NCBI GenBank assembly: GCA_028872015.1
Contig: JAGWLO010000003.1
Span: 1 to 64,000 of the forward strand
Length of the DNA: 64,000 nucleotides
From: Burkholderiales bacterium
Lineage (GTDB): Bacteria; Pseudomonadota; Gammaproteobacteria; Burkholderiales; Burkholderiaceae_C
Direction: 5' to 3'
In this document: in pieces, positions 50,527-62,297 of the stretch
Layout: the number at the start of each line of letters is the position of its first letter
Position numbering within the stretch: the first letter of the stretch is position 1
Notes under the pieces: model-generated
Told to the model about the DNA's origin: nothing
The model's database searches: none
What the model saw: the letters and a program-made list of their open reading frames with translations, nothing else
Position numbers and translations under genes: made by a program

Positions 50527-52608
50527 TCAGCGCATCAGCGTGCCGAGGTAGGGCCACAGGGTCCAGGTGAGGAGCCCGAAGATGCCCAGCACCATGACCA
50601 GCGCGTACTGGTAGAGATGGCCGGTCTGCGCCTGGCGCACGAGGCCGGCCACGCGCCGCACCAGGCCGGCCGAGCCGTCGACCAGGGCGCCGTCGATCAG
50701 TCCGACATCCCCGCGCCGCCACAGGAAGCGGCCCGTGGCGCGGGCACCCGCAGCCAGCACATGCTCGTTGAACCAATCCAGGTAGTACTTGTTCTGCAGC
50801 AGGCGCATCAGCGGCGCGAAGCGGCGCGCGATGGCCGCCGGGATGGCGGGCTGCACCAGGTAGAACCACCAAGCCGTGGCGACGCCGGCCAGCGCGAGCC
50901 AGAACGGCAGCGCGGTCAGCGCGTGCAGCGCCATCGCCGAGGGGCCGTGGAAGTCCTCGGCCAGTGCCTTCATCGCCGGGTGCGCAGCACTGTCGACGAA
51001 GATCGAGTCGGCGAAGAAGCTGCCGTACAGCATCGGCGAGATGGTGAGGAAGCCGATCACCACCGAGGGAATCGCCAGCAGCACCAGGGGCGCCGTCACG
51101 ACCCAGGGCGACTCGTGCGGCGTGGCGTCGTGGGCCGCGGTCCCATGCTCGTCGTGGGCGTGCTGGCCGAGCGCGGGGTCGTCGTGCGTGTCGTCCGGCA
51201 CGTCAGCGGGCGGAAAGGGCTTGTGGCGGAAGCGCTCCTCGCCGTGGAAGACCAGGAAGTACATCCGGAACGAATAGAAGGCGGTCACGAAGACACTGGC
51301 GGTGACGGCGAACACGGCGAACGGCGTGCCCGGCAGATGCGTCAGGCCCACCGCCTCGATGATGCTGTCCTTGCTGTAGAAGCCGGCGAACAGCGGCGTG
51401 CCGATCAGCGCCAGGCTGCCCAGCAGCGCGGTGATCCAGGTGATGGGCATGTACTTGCGCAGGCCGCCCATGTTGCGGATGTCCTGGTCGTGGTGCATGC
51501 CGATGATCACCGAGCCCGCCGCCAGGAACAGCAGCGCCTTGAAGAAGGCGTGCGTCATCAGGTGGAACACCGCGGCCGAGTAGGCGCTGGCGCCCAGCGC
51601 CACCGTCATGTAGCCCAGCTGGCTGAGCGTGGAGTAGGCCACGACGCGCTTGATGTCGTTCTGGATCATGCCCAGGAAGCCCATGAACAGCGCGGTGATC
51701 GAACCGATCACGAGCACGAAGTTCAGCGCCGTGTCGCTCAGCTCGAACAGGGGCGACATGCGCGCGACCATGAAGATGCCGGCCGTGACCATGGTGGCGG
51801 CGTGGATCAGGGCGCTGATCGGCGTGGGGCCTTCCATCGAGTCGGGCAGCCAGACGTGCAGCGGAAACTGCGCGCTCTTGCCCATCGCGCCGATGAACAG
51901 GCAGATGCAGGCCACCGTGATGAGGCGCCAGTCGCCACCCCACAAGGGCAGCGGGAAGGCGATCTTGGCCAGCTCGGGCGCCTTGGCGAACACCTCGCCG
52001 TAGTTGAGCGAGCCGGCGTAGGCCAGCACCAGGCCGATGCCCAGGATGAAGCCGAGGTCGCCGACCCGGTTGACGAGGAAGGCCTTCATGTTGGCGAACA
52101 CCGCGGTGGGCTTCTTGAACCAGAAGCCGATCAGCAGGTAGCTCACCAGGCCCACCGCCTCCCAGCCGAAGAACAGCTGCAGGAAGTTGTTGCTCATCAC
52201 CAGCATCAGCATGCTGAAGGTGAACAGCGAGATGTAGGCGAAGAAGCGCTGGTAGCCGGGGTCGCCCTCCATGTAGCCGATGGTGTAGACGTGGACCATC
52301 AGCGAGACGAAGGTGACCACCACCATCATCATCGCCGTCAGCCCGTCGACCAGGAAGCCGACCTCCATCACCAGCCGGCCCTGCACGGCCCAGGGGTACA
52401 CCGTGCCGGCATAGCGCGCGCCGCCGGCCACCTGCCACAGCACCACCGCCGAGCCGATGAAGGCGATCAGCACGCCCAGGATGGTGACGGTGTGCGCGCC
52501 GCGCACACCGATCTGCCGGCCGGCCAGGCCCGCCAGCAGCGCGCCGGCCAGCGGCGCCAGCGCGATGGTCAGCAGCAGTCCCTGAGAAATCGTCGAGGCC
52601 ATGCCCAT
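50527..52608 (-). CDS. nuoL: NADH-quinone oxidoreductase subunit L
   Basis: The 693-residue subunit contains the antiporter core (GAMGKSAQFPLHVWLPDSMEGPT) and a C-terminal amphipathic helix that ties the membrane arm together. A His/Asp-rich insert (about residues 455-480) in the loop before the long helix is typical of betaproteobacteria. I choose the ATG at 52608 overlapping the nuoK stop (ATGA); a TTG one codon earlier and an ATG two codons later are alternatives. Confidence 0.96.
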   Translation of the reverse strand: MGMASTISQGLLLTIALAPLAGALLAGLAGRQIGVRGAHTVTILGVLIAFIGSAVVLWQVAGGARYAGTVYPWAVQGRLVMEVGFLVDGLTAMMMVVVTFVSLMVHVYTIGYMEGDPGYQRFFAYISLFTFSMLMLVMSNNFLQLFFGWEAVGLVSYLLIGFWFKKPTAVFANMKAFLVNRVGDLGFILGIGLVLAYAGSLNYGEVFAKAPELAKIAFPLPLWGGDWRLITVACICLFIGAMGKSAQFPLHVWLPDSMEGPTPISALIHAATMVTAGIFMVARMSPLFELSDTALNFVLVIGSITALFMGFLGMIQNDIKRVVAYSTLSQLGYMTVALGASAYSAAVFHLMTHAFFKALLFLAAGSVIIGMHHDQDIRNMGGLRKYMPITWITALLGSLALIGTPLFAGFYSKDSIIEAVGLTHLPGTPFAVFAVTASVFVTAFYSFRMYFLVFHGEERFRHKPFPPADVPDDTHDDPALGQHAHDEHGTAAHDATPHESPWVVTAPLVLLAIPSVVIGFLTISPMLYGSFFADSIFVDSAAHPAMKALAEDFHGPSAMALHALTALPFWLALAGVATAWWFYLVQPAIPAAIARRFAPLMRLLQNKYYLDWFNEHVLAAGARATGRFLWRRGDVGLIDGALVDGSAGLVRRVAGLVRQAQTGHLYQYALVMVLGIFGLLTWTLWPYLGTLMR

Positions 52609-52937
52609 CAACCCTTGAGTTCGTCGAGCTCTTCGACGTTGATCGACGCACGGTTGCGGAACAGCACGACCAGGATCGCCAGGCCGATGGCCGATTCGGC
52701 CGCGGCCACCGTGAGAATGAAGAACACGAACACCTGGCCTGCCATGCGGTCGGCCTCCAGCGGCAGGTAGTGCGAGAAGGCGATGAAGTTCAGGTTGACC
52801 GCCAGCAGCATCAGCTCGATCGCCATCAGCAGCACGATGAGGTTGCGCCGGTTCAGGAAGATGCCGATGACCGACAGCGCAAACAGGATGCCGCCGAGCG
52901 ACAGGTAGTGACCCAGGGTCAGCGCGCCGGTGTTCAT
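52608..52937 (-). CDS. nuoK: NADH-quinone oxidoreductase subunit K
   Basis: The 109-residue membrane subunit has three segments with two conserved buried glutamates (in [15 protein letters not shown] and [11 protein letters not shown]) that take part in proton transfer. Start and stop each overlap the neighbouring genes by 4 bases, so translation is coupled from nuoJ through nuoL. Confidence 0.97.
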   Translation of the reverse strand: MNTGALTLGHYLSLGGILFALSVIGIFLNRRNLIVLLMAIELMLLAVNLNFIAFSHYLPLEADRMAGQVFVFFILTVAAAESAIGLAILVVLFRNRASINVEELDELKG

Positions 52938-53566
52938 GATGGCTGGCCCTGGGTGCCGGACGCGCTGGGCGTCTCGACGGTGGCGGCCATCTTGACCAGG
53001 CGCACGCGGTCGGCCTTCTTCGCCCGCACCTGCTGCGAGGGATCGAGGTGCCGGCTGTCCTTGCGCGCCCGCAGCGTGAGCGCGATGGCCGCGATGATGG
53101 CCACCAGCAGCAACACCGCCGCCAGCTGCAGCGGGTACAGGTAGCGGGTGTACAGCGCGATGCCCAGCAGCCGCGTGTTGCCCTGGGCCAGCGCCTGCGC
53201 CGTGGCCGCCGGGGCGTCGAGGCTGAAGCCGCGCATCAGCACCAGCGCCATCTCCAGCGCGATCAGGGCGCCGATCAGCCCCGCCAGCGGCAGGTGCAGC
53301 CAGAAGCCTTCGCGCAGGCGGTCGGTGTTGATGTCCAGCATCATCACCACGAACAGGAACAGCACCATCACAGCGCCCACGTACACGAGCACCAGCACGA
53401 TGGCGAGGAACTCGGCTCGCAGCAGCATCCACACGCAGCTGGCGCTGAAGAAGGCCAGCACCAGGTACAGCGCCGCATGCACCGTGCTGCGGGCGGTGAT
53501 GACGCGCAGCGCGGCGAACAGCAGCACCGCCGAGAAGACGTAGAAGAGTGCGGTGATCGAGTTCAT
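52934..53566 (-). CDS. nuoJ: NADH-quinone oxidoreductase subunit J
   Basis: The 210-residue membrane subunit has five segments, with the conserved [18 protein letters not shown] of segment 3, which forms the pi-bulge helix near the quinone-linked channel. The C-terminus is extended by about 35 polar residues. It overlaps nuoK by 4 bases and lies 53 bases after nuoI. Confidence 0.96.
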   Translation of the reverse strand: MNSITALFYVFSAVLLFAALRVITARSTVHAALYLVLAFFSASCVWMLLRAEFLAIVLVLVYVGAVMVLFLFVVMMLDINTDRLREGFWLHLPLAGLIGALIALEMALVLMRGFSLDAPAATAQALAQGNTRLLGIALYTRYLYPLQLAAVLLLVAIIAAIALTLRARKDSRHLDPSQQVRAKKADRVRLVKMAATVETPSASGTQGQPS

Positions 53567-53619
53567 TGTTGTCGTGGGCGGCGCCTGGCAACGAGCGCGC
53601 CTGGCGGATAAGGGCCGGC

Positions 53620-54117
53620 TCAGCGGTACTTGGCGTCGGCGGCGCGGTTGGCGGCGATCTCTTTCTCGTAGCGGTCGCCCACGGCCAGCAGCATGTCCTT
53701 GGTGAAGTACAAGTCGCCGCGCTTCTCGCCGTGGTACTCGAAGTGGTGCGTCTCCACGATGCTGTCCACCGGGCAGCTCTCTTCGCAGAAGCCGCAGAAG
53801 ATGCACTTGGTGAGGTCGATGTCGTAGCGCGTGGTGCGGCGGCTGCCGTCGGCGCGCACGTCGCTCTCGATCGTGATCGCCATCGCGGGGCAGACCGCCT
53901 CGCACAGCTTGCAGGCGATGCAGCGCTCCTCGCCGTTGTCGTAGCGGCGCAGCGCGTGCAGGCCGCGGAAACGCGGCGACAGCGGCGTCTTCTCCTCCGG
54001 GAACTGGATCGTGATGTTCTTCGACAGGAAGTAGCGCCCGGTCAGCGCCATGCCCTTGAACAGCTCGGTGAGCATGAAGCTGGAGAACACATCCTTGATG
54101 GCGGTGATGGAGGGCAT
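53620..54117 (-). CDS. nuoI: NADH-quinone oxidoreductase subunit I
   Basis: The 165-residue iron-sulfur subunit has two 4Fe-4S motifs, [12 protein letters not shown] and [12 protein letters not shown], which carry electrons to NuoB. It sits on the membrane through an N-terminal helix. A GAGG with 7-base spacing supports the ATG at 54117; another ATG at 54129 overlaps the nuoH stop and cannot be excluded. Confidence 0.97.
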   Translation of the reverse strand: MPSITAIKDVFSSFMLTELFKGMALTGRYFLSKNITIQFPEEKTPLSPRFRGLHALRRYDNGEERCIACKLCEAVCPAMAITIESDVRADGSRRTTRYDIDLTKCIFCGFCEESCPVDSIVETHHFEYHGEKRGDLYFTKDMLLAVGDRYEKEIAANRAADAKYR

Positions 54118-54125
54118 CGTCGGCC

Positions 54126-55187
54126 TCATTTCCAGATGTTGAGGGGCGAGACGATCCACAAGCCGACGACGACCAGCCACACCAGCGTCACCGGGATGAA
54201 GATCTTCCAGCCCAGGCGCATGATCTGGTCGTAGCGGAAGCGCGGAAACGTGGCGCGCACCCAGAGGAACAGCGTGGCCACCACGAAGACCTTCAGGCCG
54301 AGCCAGATCCAGCCCGGGATGAAGCCCAGGAAGCCCACCGGCGCGAGCCAGCCGCCCAGGAACATCAGCGTGCACAGCATGCTGACGAGGATGATGTTCG
54401 CGTACTCGGCCAGGAAGAACATCGCGAACGACATGCCCGAGTACTCGATCATGTGGCCGGCGACGATCTCGCTCTCGCCTTCGACGACGTCGAAGGGGTG
54501 GCGGTTGGTCTCCGCCAGGCCGGCGATGAAGTAGACGACGAAGATGGGCAGCAGCGGCAGCCAGTTCCAGGACAGGAAGCCCAGGCCCATGCCGGCGAAG
54601 GTGCCGCGGCCCTGCGACATCACGATGGCGCTCAGGTTCATGCTGCCGGTGACCATCAGCACCACCACCAGGCAGAAGCCCATCGCGATCTCGTAGCTGA
54701 CCATCTGCGCGCTCGCGCGCAGGGCGCCCAGGAAGGCGTACTTCGAGTTGCTGGCCCAGCCGGCGATGATGACGCCGTAGACCTCCATCGAGGTGATGGC
54801 CATCAGGAACAGCAGGCCGGCGTTGACGTTGGCCAGCGCCACCTCGGGCCCGAACGGCACGACGGCCCAGGCCGCCAGCGCCGGCATGATGGTCATCACC
54901 GGGCCGAGGAAGAACAGGCCCTTCGCCGCCGCGGTGGGGCGGATGATCTCCTTGAAGATCAGCTTCACGGCATCGGCGATCGGCTGCAGCAGCCCGAGCG
55001 GGCCGACGCGGTTGGGCCCCAGGCGGATCTGCGTGTAGCCGATGCCCTTGCGCTCCCAGAGCGTGAGGTAGGCCACACAGATCATCAGCGGCAGCACGAC
55101 GACGACGATCTTGATCAGGCTCCAGACCACGAGCCACAGGGTCGGCCCGAGCAGGCCGCTGCCGATCTGGTTGACGGTGTCGAACAT
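54126..55187 (-). CDS. nuoH: NADH-quinone oxidoreductase subunit H
   Basis: The 353-residue membrane subunit builds the quinone chamber together with NuoB and NuoD. Visible signatures are [23 protein letters not shown] and the Glu-rich loop [19 protein letters not shown] used the ATG at 55187 (MFDTVNQIG). A TTG at 55196 overlapping the nuoG stop (TTGA) would add three residues. Confidence 0.96.
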   Translation of the reverse strand: MFDTVNQIGSGLLGPTLWLVVWSLIKIVVVVLPLMICVAYLTLWERKGIGYTQIRLGPNRVGPLGLLQPIADAVKLIFKEIIRPTAAAKGLFFLGPVMTIMPALAAWAVVPFGPEVALANVNAGLLFLMAITSMEVYGVIIAGWASNSKYAFLGALRASAQMVSYEIAMGFCLVVVLMVTGSMNLSAIVMSQGRGTFAGMGLGFLSWNWLPLLPIFVVYFIAGLAETNRHPFDVVEGESEIVAGHMIEYSGMSFAMFFLAEYANIILVSMLCTLMFLGGWLAPVGFLGFIPGWIWLGLKVFVVATLFLWVRATFPRFRYDQIMRLGWKIFIPVTLVWLVVVGLWIVSPLNIWK

Positions 55188-55192
55188 CGCGC

Positions 55193-57523
55193 TCAAGCCT
55201 TCTCGACCGTGATGGCGCCGAACATCGCGCCCAGCGCTGCCGTGCTCGGGTGACCGGCCGCGATGCGCACCGCGGTGGGCGCCAGCGAGGCATCCTCACG
55301 CGCGGGCAGCAGCACCGAAGCGCCGTCCTGGCTGACGCGCACTTGCGCGCCTTCGGCCAGGCCGAGCTGGCGCCATACCGTTGTCGGCAGGCCGGCGACC
55401 GGCGCGCGCGCATCGGCCGTGAGCTGCAGCGCGGCGGCGCGGCGCACCAGCGGGTCGGTGGCGTAGATCGGCACGTCGGCGATGCGCTCCGGGCCGGACA
55501 GCGGCGCGGTCGCGGACAGCGGCGCAGTGGCGCGGTTGTCCAGCCGCTGCGCGATCGACGCGAGGTCGCCCAGCGCCTCGGCACGCACGTCCTCGGCGGT
55601 CTCGAAGTCGAAGCCCGAGAGATCGAGCAGGTTGCCGAGCACGCGCAGCACCTTCCAGGCCGGTCGCGTCTCGCCCCGCGGCTTGACCACGCCGTGGAAG
55701 CTCTGGGCCCGGCCCTCGGCGTTGACGAAGGTGCCGGCGGTCTCGGTGTAGGGCGCGATCGGCAGCAGCACGTCGGCGACGTCGGCCAGGCCCTGGTCCA
55801 GGTCCTTGAACGCGGTCATCGCGACGACGAGACCCGAGGCCTCGAGCGCGGCGCGCGTGGCGGCGGGGTCGGCGCTGTCGAGCAGCGGCTCGGTGTGCAG
55901 CAGCAGCAGCGCCTTCATCGGCTGGCTCAGCATCTGGTGCGCGCTCAGGCCCTCGGGCCCGGGCAGCGCACGGACGAGTTGGGCGCCCACGGCGTTGGCG
56001 CCCTCGCCCAGAACGCCCACGGTCGCGCCCGTGTGCTCGGCGATCCAGTGGGCCAGTGCCAGCAGCGCGCCCGCCTGCGGGTGCTGCGCCGCGGCGTTGC
56101 CCAGCAGCACCGCCTTGCGCTCGCCGCCGATCAGCGAAGCGGCGATGCGCTGGCCCTGTTCGGTCACCTGGCCGGCGACCGGCGCGGCCACGCCGCGGGC
56201 CGCGGCCACCGCGGCCGCGATGTCGGCCAGCGCCTGGGCCCAGGCCGACGGCGCCGCAGTGACCTGCTCGGCCAGCGGCAGCAGCCAGTCGTCGCGCAGC
56301 GCGTGCAGGCTGTGGATCTGCGCCCCGTGGCGCGCCGCCTGGCGCAGGCGCGCTGCGAACAACGGGTGGTCCTTGCGCAGGAACGAGCCGATGACCAGCG
56401 CACGGTCGAGCTTCGACAGCGACGCGATCGGGGTGCCCAGCCAGCGCGCGTGGCCGGCCGGGGCCTCGTGGCCGCGGTCGGCATGGCGCGTGCGGTGGTC
56501 GATGTTCTCGCTGCCCAGGCCGCGCACCAGCTTGGCCAGCAGGTGCAGCTCCTCGGCAGTGGACGAGACATGGCCGATGGCGCCGATGGCGCTGGCGCCG
56601 AACTCGGCCTTCACCCGCTTCAGCCCGTCGGCGACATAGGCCAGCGCCGTCTTCCAGTCGACGGCCCGCCACTGCCCGTCCTGCTTGATCATCGGCTGCG
56701 TCAGCCGCGCGTCGCTGTTGGCGGCCTCGTAGCTGAAGCGGTCGCGGTCGGCGATCCAGCACTCGTTGACGTCCTCGTTCTCCAACGGCACCACGCGCAT
56801 CACCTTGCCGGACTTCACCTGCACGACGAGGTTGCTGCCGGTGCTGTCGTGCGGGCTGACCGATTTGCGGCGCGACAGCTCCCAGGTGCGGGCCGAGTAC
56901 CTGAAGGGTTTGCTGGTGAGCGCGCCCACCGGGCAGATGTCGATCATGTTGCCGGACAGTTCGCTGTCCACCGTGCCACCTTCGACGGTGGTGATCTCGC
57001 TGTGCTCGCCGCGGTGGATCATGCCGAGCTCCATCACCCCGGCGACTTCCTGGCCGAAGCGCACGCAGCGCGTGCAGTGGATGCAGCGACTCATCTCCTC
57101 CATGCTGATCAGCGGGCCGACGTCCTTGTGGAACACGACGCGCTTTTCTTCCTGGTAGCGGCTGGCGCTGCCGCCGTAGCCCACGGCCAGGTCCTGCAGC
57201 TGGCACTCGCCGCCCTGGTCGCAGATGGGGCAGTCCAGCGGGTGGTTGATGAGCAGGAACTCCATGACGCTCTTCTGCGCCTTGGTCGCCTTGTCGCTGC
57301 GGGTGCGCACGATCATGCCGTTGGTCACCGGCGTGGCGCAGGCCGGCATGGCCTTGGGCATCTTCTCGATGTCGACCAGGCACATGCGGCAGTTGGCCGC
57401 GATGCTGAGCTTCTTGTGGTAGCAGAAGTGGGGCACGTAGGTGCCGGACGCATCGGCCGCATGCATGACCATGCTGCCTTCGGCCACGCTGACCTTCTTG
57501 CCGTCGAGTTCGATTTCGATCAT
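55193..57523 (-). CDS. nuoG: NADH-quinone oxidoreductase subunit G
   Basis: The 776-residue peripheral subunit carries a 2Fe-2S site ([16 protein letters not shown] and CATPV), the His-Cys 4Fe-4S cluster region ([14 protein letters not shown]) and a further CIHCTRC cluster. A long molybdopterin-oxidoreductase-like C-terminal domain without catalytic role completes it. It relays electrons from NuoF/E toward NuoI. Length is typical for the betaproteobacterial form. It is followed by nuoH with a possible TTGA overlap. Confidence 0.96.
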   Translation of the reverse strand: MIEIELDGKKVSVAEGSMVMHAADASGTYVPHFCYHKKLSIAANCRMCLVDIEKMPKAMPACATPVTNGMIVRTRSDKATKAQKSVMEFLLINHPLDCPICDQGGECQLQDLAVGYGGSASRYQEEKRVVFHKDVGPLISMEEMSRCIHCTRCVRFGQEVAGVMELGMIHRGEHSEITTVEGGTVDSELSGNMIDICPVGALTSKPFRYSARTWELSRRKSVSPHDSTGSNLVVQVKSGKVMRVVPLENEDVNECWIADRDRFSYEAANSDARLTQPMIKQDGQWRAVDWKTALAYVADGLKRVKAEFGASAIGAIGHVSSTAEELHLLAKLVRGLGSENIDHRTRHADRGHEAPAGHARWLGTPIASLSKLDRALVIGSFLRKDHPLFAARLRQAARHGAQIHSLHALRDDWLLPLAEQVTAAPSAWAQALADIAAAVAAARGVAAPVAGQVTEQGQRIAASLIGGERKAVLLGNAAAQHPQAGALLALAHWIAEHTGATVGVLGEGANAVGAQLVRALPGPEGLSAHQMLSQPMKALLLLHTEPLLDSADPAATRAALEASGLVVAMTAFKDLDQGLADVADVLLPIAPYTETAGTFVNAEGRAQSFHGVVKPRGETRPAWKVLRVLGNLLDLSGFDFETAEDVRAEALGDLASIAQRLDNRATAPLSATAPLSGPERIADVPIYATDPLVRRAAALQLTADARAPVAGLPTTVWRQLGLAEGAQVRVSQDGASVLLPAREDASLAPTAVRIAAGHPSTAALGAMFGAITVEKA

Positions 57524-57539
57524 GGCTGTGGTGTGGGCC

Positions 57540-58895
57540 TCAGGCGTGCGCCGCGGCGCCCACCAGGCATTGCTTGTGCTCGATGTGGTGCACGAACTCG
57601 TCGCGGAAATGCTTCAGCATGGCCTGCACGGGCATCGCCGCCGCGTCGCCCAGGGCGCAGATGGTGCGACCCTTGATGTTGTCGGCCACGCTGTCCAGCA
57701 GCGCCAGGTCTTCCGGCCGGCCCCGGCCGTGCTCGATGCGGTCGACCATGCGCCACAGCCAGCCGGTGCCTTCGCGGCAGGGCGTGCACTGGCCGCAGCT
57801 TTCGTGCTGGTAGAAGTAGCTCAGGCGCAGCAGGCTCTTGACCATGCAACGCGTGTCGTTCATGACGATCACCGCACCGCTGCCCAGCATCGAGCCGGCC
57901 TTGGCGATGGCGTCGTAGTCCATGGTGAGGTCCATCATGAGCTTGGCCGGCAGCACCGGCGCCGAGCTGCCGCCCGGAATCACCGCCTTCAGCGCGCCAC
58001 CCTTCACGCCGCCGGCGAGCTCGAGCAGCTGGCTGAACGGCGTGCCCAGCGGCACCTCGAAGTTGCCCGGCTGGTTGACGTCGCCCACCACGCTGAAGAT
58101 CTTGGTGCCGCCGTTGTTCGGCTTGCCGCACGCCAGGAAGGCCTGGCCGCCGTGGTTGATGATCCACGGCACGGCGGCAAAGGTCTCGGTGTTGTTGATG
58201 GTGGTGGGCTTGCCGTACAGGCCGAAGCTGGCCGGGAACGGCGGCTTGAAGCGCGGCTGGCCCTTCTTGCCTTCCAGGCTTTCGAGCAGCGCCGTCTCCT
58301 CACCGCAGATGTAGGCACCGAAGCCGTGGAAGGCATGCAGCTGGAAGCTGAAGCCGCTGCCCAGGATGTCGTCACCCAGCAGACCGGCGGCGCGGGCTTC
58401 CTCCAGCGCCGCCTCGAAGCGTTCGTAGACCTCGAAGATCTCGCCGTGGATGTAGTTGTAGCCGGTCTTGATGCCCATCGCGTAGGCGGCGATGGCCATG
58501 CCCTCGATCACGATGTGCGGGTTGTAGGCCAGGATGTCGCGGTCCTTGCAGGTGCCCGGCTCGCCCTCGTCGCTGTTGCAGACCAGGTACTTCGGGCCCG
58601 GGAACATGCGCGGCATGAAGCTCCACTTCAGCCCGGTCGGGAAGCCCGCGCCGCCGCGGCCGCGCAGCGCGCTCAGCTTCACCTCGGCGATCACCTGCTC
58701 GGGCGTCATGCCGGCGCTGCCCTCGACGCCGTCCTTGCCGAGGATCTTCTTCAACGCGCTGTAGCCGCCGCGGGCCAGGTAGTCCTGCAGGTGCCAGTTG
58801 CTGCCGTTCAGGCCGGCGTAGATCTGGGCACCGAGGTGGCGGCCGTGGAAGCAGGTCTCGCGACCGGTGGCCTGGAACTTCGAGAGATCGAGCAT
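57540..58895 (-). CDS. nuoF: NADH-quinone oxidoreductase subunit F
   Basis: The 451-residue NADH-oxidising subunit has the Gly-rich NADH/FMN loop [15 protein letters not shown], the FMN region [15 protein letters not shown], and the N3 4Fe-4S motif [15 protein letters not shown]. It accepts hydride from NADH and passes electrons through FMN. All residues of the motifs are intact. It starts 7 bases after nuoE stops. Confidence 0.97.
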   Translation of the reverse strand: MLDLSKFQATGRETCFHGRHLGAQIYAGLNGSNWHLQDYLARGGYSALKKILGKDGVEGSAGMTPEQVIAEVKLSALRGRGGAGFPTGLKWSFMPRMFPGPKYLVCNSDEGEPGTCKDRDILAYNPHIVIEGMAIAAYAMGIKTGYNYIHGEIFEVYERFEAALEEARAAGLLGDDILGSGFSFQLHAFHGFGAYICGEETALLESLEGKKGQPRFKPPFPASFGLYGKPTTINNTETFAAVPWIINHGGQAFLACGKPNNGGTKIFSVVGDVNQPGNFEVPLGTPFSQLLELAGGVKGGALKAVIPGGSSAPVLPAKLMMDLTMDYDAIAKAGSMLGSGAVIVMNDTRCMVKSLLRLSYFYQHESCGQCTPCREGTGWLWRMVDRIEHGRGRPEDLALLDSVADNIKGRTICALGDAAAMPVQAMLKHFRDEFVHHIEHKQCLVGAAAHA

Positions 58896-58902
58896 GGTGT
58901 GA

Positions 58903-59388
58903 TCAGCCCTGCGCCTTCAAGGTGTCGATCAGTTCGTCGAGCCGCTCGTGGCTCATGAAGCTGAGCATCTGGCGGTCGTTGACCAGCATCACCGGCGCAT
59001 CGGCGCAGGCCCCCAGGCATTCGCTGGGCTGCACGGTGAAGCGGCCGTCCGGGGTGCTGCCGTAGGGCTCCACGCCCAGGCGTCGGCAGACATGCGCGAG
59101 CGCCTTGTCGCCGTCGCGCAGCGCGCAAGGCAGGTTGGTGCAGACGTTGAGCTTGTAACGCCCTACCGGCTGCTGGTTGTACATGTTGTAGAAGGTCGTG
59201 ACCTCGTGCACCGCGATCGCCGGCAGGCCCAAATAGGCCGCAACGCCCTCCTCGGCCTCGGGCGAGACATGGCCCTGCTCCTGCTGCACGATGGCCAGGC
59301 AGGCCATCACGGCCGACTGCTGCTGGCCGGCGGGGTACTTGGCGACTTCGCGCGCGAAACGCGCCAGCGTGGCCTCTGAAAACGTCAT
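58903..59388 (-). CDS. nuoE: NADH-quinone oxidoreductase subunit E
   Basis: The 161-residue subunit binds the N1a 2Fe-2S cluster in a thioredoxin-like fold through four cysteines: two in CTNLPC and two in ECLGAC. It supports the FMN-bearing NuoF and may limit reactive oxygen formation. Complete and between nuoD and nuoF as usual. Confidence 0.96.
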   Translation of the reverse strand: MTFSEATLARFAREVAKYPAGQQQSAVMACLAIVQQEQGHVSPEAEEGVAAYLGLPAIAVHEVTTFYNMYNQQPVGRYKLNVCTNLPCALRDGDKALAHVCRRLGVEPYGSTPDGRFTVQPSECLGACADAPVMLVNDRQMLSFMSHERLDELIDTLKAQG

Positions 59389-59406
59389 CTGTCGCGTCCT
59401 GCTGGT

Positions 59407-60660
59407 TCAGCGATCGATTTCGCCGAACACGATGTCCATGGTGCCGATGATGGCCACCGCGTCGGCAATCATGTGGCCGCGCGCCATCTCGTCCAGCGCC
59501 GCCAGGTGGGCGAAGCCGGGCGGCCTGATCTTCAGCCGGTAGGGCTTGTTGGCGCCGTCGCTGACGAGATAGATGCCGAACTCGCCCTTGGGGTGCTCGA
59601 CCGCGGCATAGACCTCGCCCTCGGGCACGTGCATGCCTTCGGTGAAGAGCTTGAAATGGTGGATGAGCTCTTCCATGTTGGACTTCATGTCCACCCGCGA
59701 CGGTGGCGCCACCTTGTGGTTGGCCGTGATCACCGGGCCGGGGTTCGCGCGCAGCCAGGCCACGCACTGCTCGATGATGCGATTGGCCTGGCGCATCTCC
59801 TCGATGCGCACCAGGTAGCGGTCGTAGGTGTCGCCGTTCACACCCACCGGCACGTCGAAATCCATCCGTCCGTAGACGTCGTAGGGCTGGGTCTTGCGCA
59901 GGTCCCAGGCGATGCCCGAGCCGCGCAGCATCGGCCCGGTGAAGCCCAGGTTCAGCGCCCGCTCGGGCGTGACCACGCCGATGCCGACGGTGCGCTGCTT
60001 CCAGATGCGGTTGTCGGTGAGCAGCGTCTCGTACTCGTCCACCAGCTTGGGGAACCGCTGCGTGAAATCGGCGATGAAATCGAGCAGGCTGCCGCTGCGG
60101 CTGTCGTTCAGGGCCTTGATCGCCCGCTCGTTGCGGATGCGGCTGACCTTGTACTGCGGCATCGCATCGGGCAGGTCGCGGTAGACACCGCCGGGGCGGA
60201 AGTAGGCCGCATGCATGCGCGCGCCGCTGACCGCCTCGTACATGTCGAACAGGTCTTCACGCTCGCGGAAGCAGTAGATGAAGACGTTCATGGCGCCGCA
60301 ATCCAGCGCGTGCGCGCCCAGCCACATCAGGTGATTCAGCAGCCGCGTGATCTCGGCGAACATGACCCGGATGGTCTGCGCGCGCTCGGGCACGTCCACG
60401 CCCAGCAGCCGCTCGATGGCCAGGCAGTAGGCGTGCTCGTTGCACATCATCGAGACGTAGTCCAGCCGGTCCATGTAGGGCAGCGTCTGGAGAAAGGTCT
60501 TGCTCTCGGCCAGCTTCTCGGTGGCCCGGTGCAACAGCCCGATGTGCGGGTCGGCACGCTGGATGACCTCGCCGTCGAGCTCGAGCACCAGCCGCAGCAC
60601 GCCGTGCGCGGCCGGATGCTGGGGTCCGAAGTTCAGCGTGTAGTTCTTGATGTCGGCCAT
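59407..60660 (-). CDS. nuoD: NADH-quinone oxidoreductase subunit D
   Basis: The 417-residue 49-kDa-type subunit shows [15 protein letters not shown] at the start, with the quinone-contacting His, and the later [15 protein letters not shown]. It closes with DIVFGEIDR. It forms the quinone site together with NuoB. The separate NuoC and NuoD arrangement (not fused) is kept, as in other betaproteobacteria. Its ATG is 82 bases after nuoC. Confidence 0.97.
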   Translation of the reverse strand: MADIKNYTLNFGPQHPAAHGVLRLVLELDGEVIQRADPHIGLLHRATEKLAESKTFLQTLPYMDRLDYVSMMCNEHAYCLAIERLLGVDVPERAQTIRVMFAEITRLLNHLMWLGAHALDCGAMNVFIYCFREREDLFDMYEAVSGARMHAAYFRPGGVYRDLPDAMPQYKVSRIRNERAIKALNDSRSGSLLDFIADFTQRFPKLVDEYETLLTDNRIWKQRTVGIGVVTPERALNLGFTGPMLRGSGIAWDLRKTQPYDVYGRMDFDVPVGVNGDTYDRYLVRIEEMRQANRIIEQCVAWLRANPGPVITANHKVAPPSRVDMKSNMEELIHHFKLFTEGMHVPEGEVYAAVEHPKGEFGIYLVSDGANKPYRLKIRPPGFAHLAALDEMARGHMIADAVAIIGTMDIVFGEIDR

Positions 60661-60742
60661 CAGTGGCTCCGCCCTTGGTGGGCGATGCCCGCGCCCCGGC
60701 CGCGCCGGCTCCGCGGCATTCGCTGGAGAACGACAGCGGCCC

Positions 60743-61342
60743 TCATTGCAACCCCCCGTAGTGGTCTTCGCGGACGACGCGCGGCACGATCTCGCGCGGC
60801 TCGATCGTCACCGGCTGGTAGATCACGCGGCGGGTCTGCTCGTCGTAGCGCATCTCGACGTTGCCGCTGGTCGGGAAATCCTTGCGCATCGGGTGACCGA
60901 TGAAGCCGTAGTCGGTGAGGATGCGGCGCAGGTCGGCGTGGCCCTCGAAGACGATGCCGAACAGGTCGAAGGCCTCGCGCTCGAACCAGTTGGCCGAGGC
61001 CCAGATCTCGGTCACCGAGGCCACCGCCGGCAGCTCGTCGTCGGGGGCGTGCACCTTCAGCCGCACACGCCAGTTGTGCGTGACGGACAGCAGGTGCGAG
61101 ACGATGCCGTAGCGCGGCCCTTGCAGCGTCTCGTTGCGGTAGTCGGCATAGTCCACGCCGCACAGGTCGACCAGCTGCTCGAACCGCAGCGCCGCGTCGT
61201 CGCGCAGCGCCAGCGCCACGGCGGCGTAGTCGTCGACGCCGACCGTGAGGGTGAGCTCGCCGCGGTCGCGCACCAGTGCCTTGATGCGGGGGCCGAGCAC
61301 GGTGCCGAGCGCGGCCTGCAGGGTGTCGAGTTTCTGCGTCAT
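60743..61342 (-). CDS. nuoC: NADH-quinone oxidoreductase subunit C
   Basis: The 199-residue 30-kDa-type subunit contains the signature [20 protein letters not shown] region (written in two parts: [12 protein letters not shown] and [16 protein letters not shown]), then [12 protein letters not shown]. It braces the peripheral arm between NuoD and NuoI. Full length. It lies 24 bases downstream of nuoB. Confidence 0.96.
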   Translation of the reverse strand: MTQKLDTLQAALGTVLGPRIKALVRDRGELTLTVGVDDYAAVALALRDDAALRFEQLVDLCGVDYADYRNETLQGPRYGIVSHLLSVTHNWRVRLKVHAPDDELPAVASVTEIWASANWFEREAFDLFGIVFEGHADLRRILTDYGFIGHPMRKDFPTSGNVEMRYDEQTRRVIYQPVTIEPREIVPRVVREDHYGGLQ

Positions 61343-61366
61343 CGTGGGGACAGTGGAGCGGCGCCG

Positions 61367-61843
61367 TCAGCGGGCGATGGTGTTCTCGCGCCGGATCTTG
61401 GCCTGCAGCTGCAGGATGCCGTAGAGCAGCGCCTCGGCCGTGGGCGGGCAGCCCGGCACGTAGACGTCCACCGGCACGATCCGGTCGCAGCCGCGCACCA
61501 CCGAGTAGCTGTAGTGGTAGTAGCCGCCGCCGTTGGCGCACGAGCCCATGCTGAGCACCCAGCGCGGTTCGGCCATCTGGTCGTAGACCTTGCGCAGCGC
61601 CGGCGCCATCTTGTTGCACAGGGTGCCGGCCACGATCATCAGATCGCTCTGGCGCGGGCTGGGACGGAACAGCATGCCGAAGCGGTCGATGTCGTAGCGC
61701 GCCGCACCGGCGTGCATCATCTCCACCGCGCAGCAGGCCAGGCCGAAGGTCATCGGCCACAGCGAGCCGGTCTTCGACCAGTTGATCAGCTTGTCCACCG
61801 AGGTGGTGACGAAGCCTTCCTTCAAGACGCCTTCGATTCCCAT
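61367..61843 (-). CDS. nuoB: NADH-quinone oxidoreductase subunit B
   Basis: The 158-residue subunit binds the terminal N2 4Fe-4S cluster, with tandem cysteines in [10 protein letters not shown] and further cysteines in GSCANGGG and [15 protein letters not shown]2 donates electrons to quinone. It starts 7 bases after nuoA stops. Confidence 0.97.
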   Translation of the reverse strand: MGIEGVLKEGFVTTSVDKLINWSKTGSLWPMTFGLACCAVEMMHAGAARYDIDRFGMLFRPSPRQSDLMIVAGTLCNKMAPALRKVYDQMAEPRWVLSMGSCANGGGYYHYSYSVVRGCDRIVPVDVYVPGCPPTAEALLYGILQLQAKIRRENTIAR

Positions 61844-61850
61844 CGCTCGT

Positions 61851-62210
61851 TCACTCCCAGTCGAGGGCGCCCTTCTTCCACTCGTAGACGAACCCGACCA
61901 CCAGGATCCCCAGGAAGACCATCATGGCCCAGAAGCCCGGCATGCCGATGTCGCGCAGCGACACCGCCCACGGGAATAGAAAGGCGATCTCGAGGTCGAA
62001 AAGGATGAAGAGGATGGCCACCAGGTAGTAGCGCACGTCGAACTTCATGCGCGCGTCCTCGAACGCCTCGAAGCCGCATTCGTAGGGGCTGTTCTTCTCG
62101 ACGTCGGGGCGGTTCGGGCCGAACGCGAAGCCCAGCAGCTGCGGCGCAACGCCGACCGCGACACCGACCAGGATGAACAGGATCACGGGCAGGTAGGCTT
62201 GCAGCTCCAT
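61851..62210 (-). CDS. nuoA: NADH-quinone oxidoreductase subunit A
   Basis: The 119-residue membrane subunit has three segments and the conserved loop [24 protein letters not shown] (key residues Cys, Glu and Asp in YECGFEAF and FDVRYY), which touches the quinone site. It is the first gene of the operon; AGGAG lies 12 bases before its ATG, and a hairpin with a T7 run lies 37 bases before it. Confidence 0.96.
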   Translation of the reverse strand: MELQAYLPVILFILVGVAVGVAPQLLGFAFGPNRPDVEKNSPYECGFEAFEDARMKFDVRYYLVAILFILFDLEIAFLFPWAVSLRDIGMPGFWAMMVFLGILVVGFVYEWKKGALDWE

Positions 62211-62247
62211 GGTCTTGTCAGGCTCCTGTGTGCTTCAGCGGGACCAC

Positions 62248-62297
62248 AAAAAAAGCGCGCCTGGCGCACCGCATTGCTGCAGCGGCATCGGGCGCGC
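62248..62297 (-). terminator. Hairpin with T7 run between tRNA-Leu and nuoA
   Basis: On the minus strand GCGCGCC (62297-62291) and GGCGCGC (62261-62255) can pair across about 29 bases, and TTTTTTT (62254-62248) follows at once. This has the form of an intrinsic terminator for the secG-tRNA-Leu transcript. The large loop makes it weaker than a classic one; a shorter stem closer to the T-run (GCGC-CAG-GCGC) is also possible. Only 37 bases remain before the nuoA ATG, too few for a separate promoter downstream. Confidence 0.5.

Noticed and set aside
48844-52770. Open frame of 1308 codons on the plus strand
   Set aside because: It lies antisense to nuoN, nuoM, nuoL and nuoK and shows only low-complexity His/Gln/Arg sequence. 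The sense genes are unmistakable.
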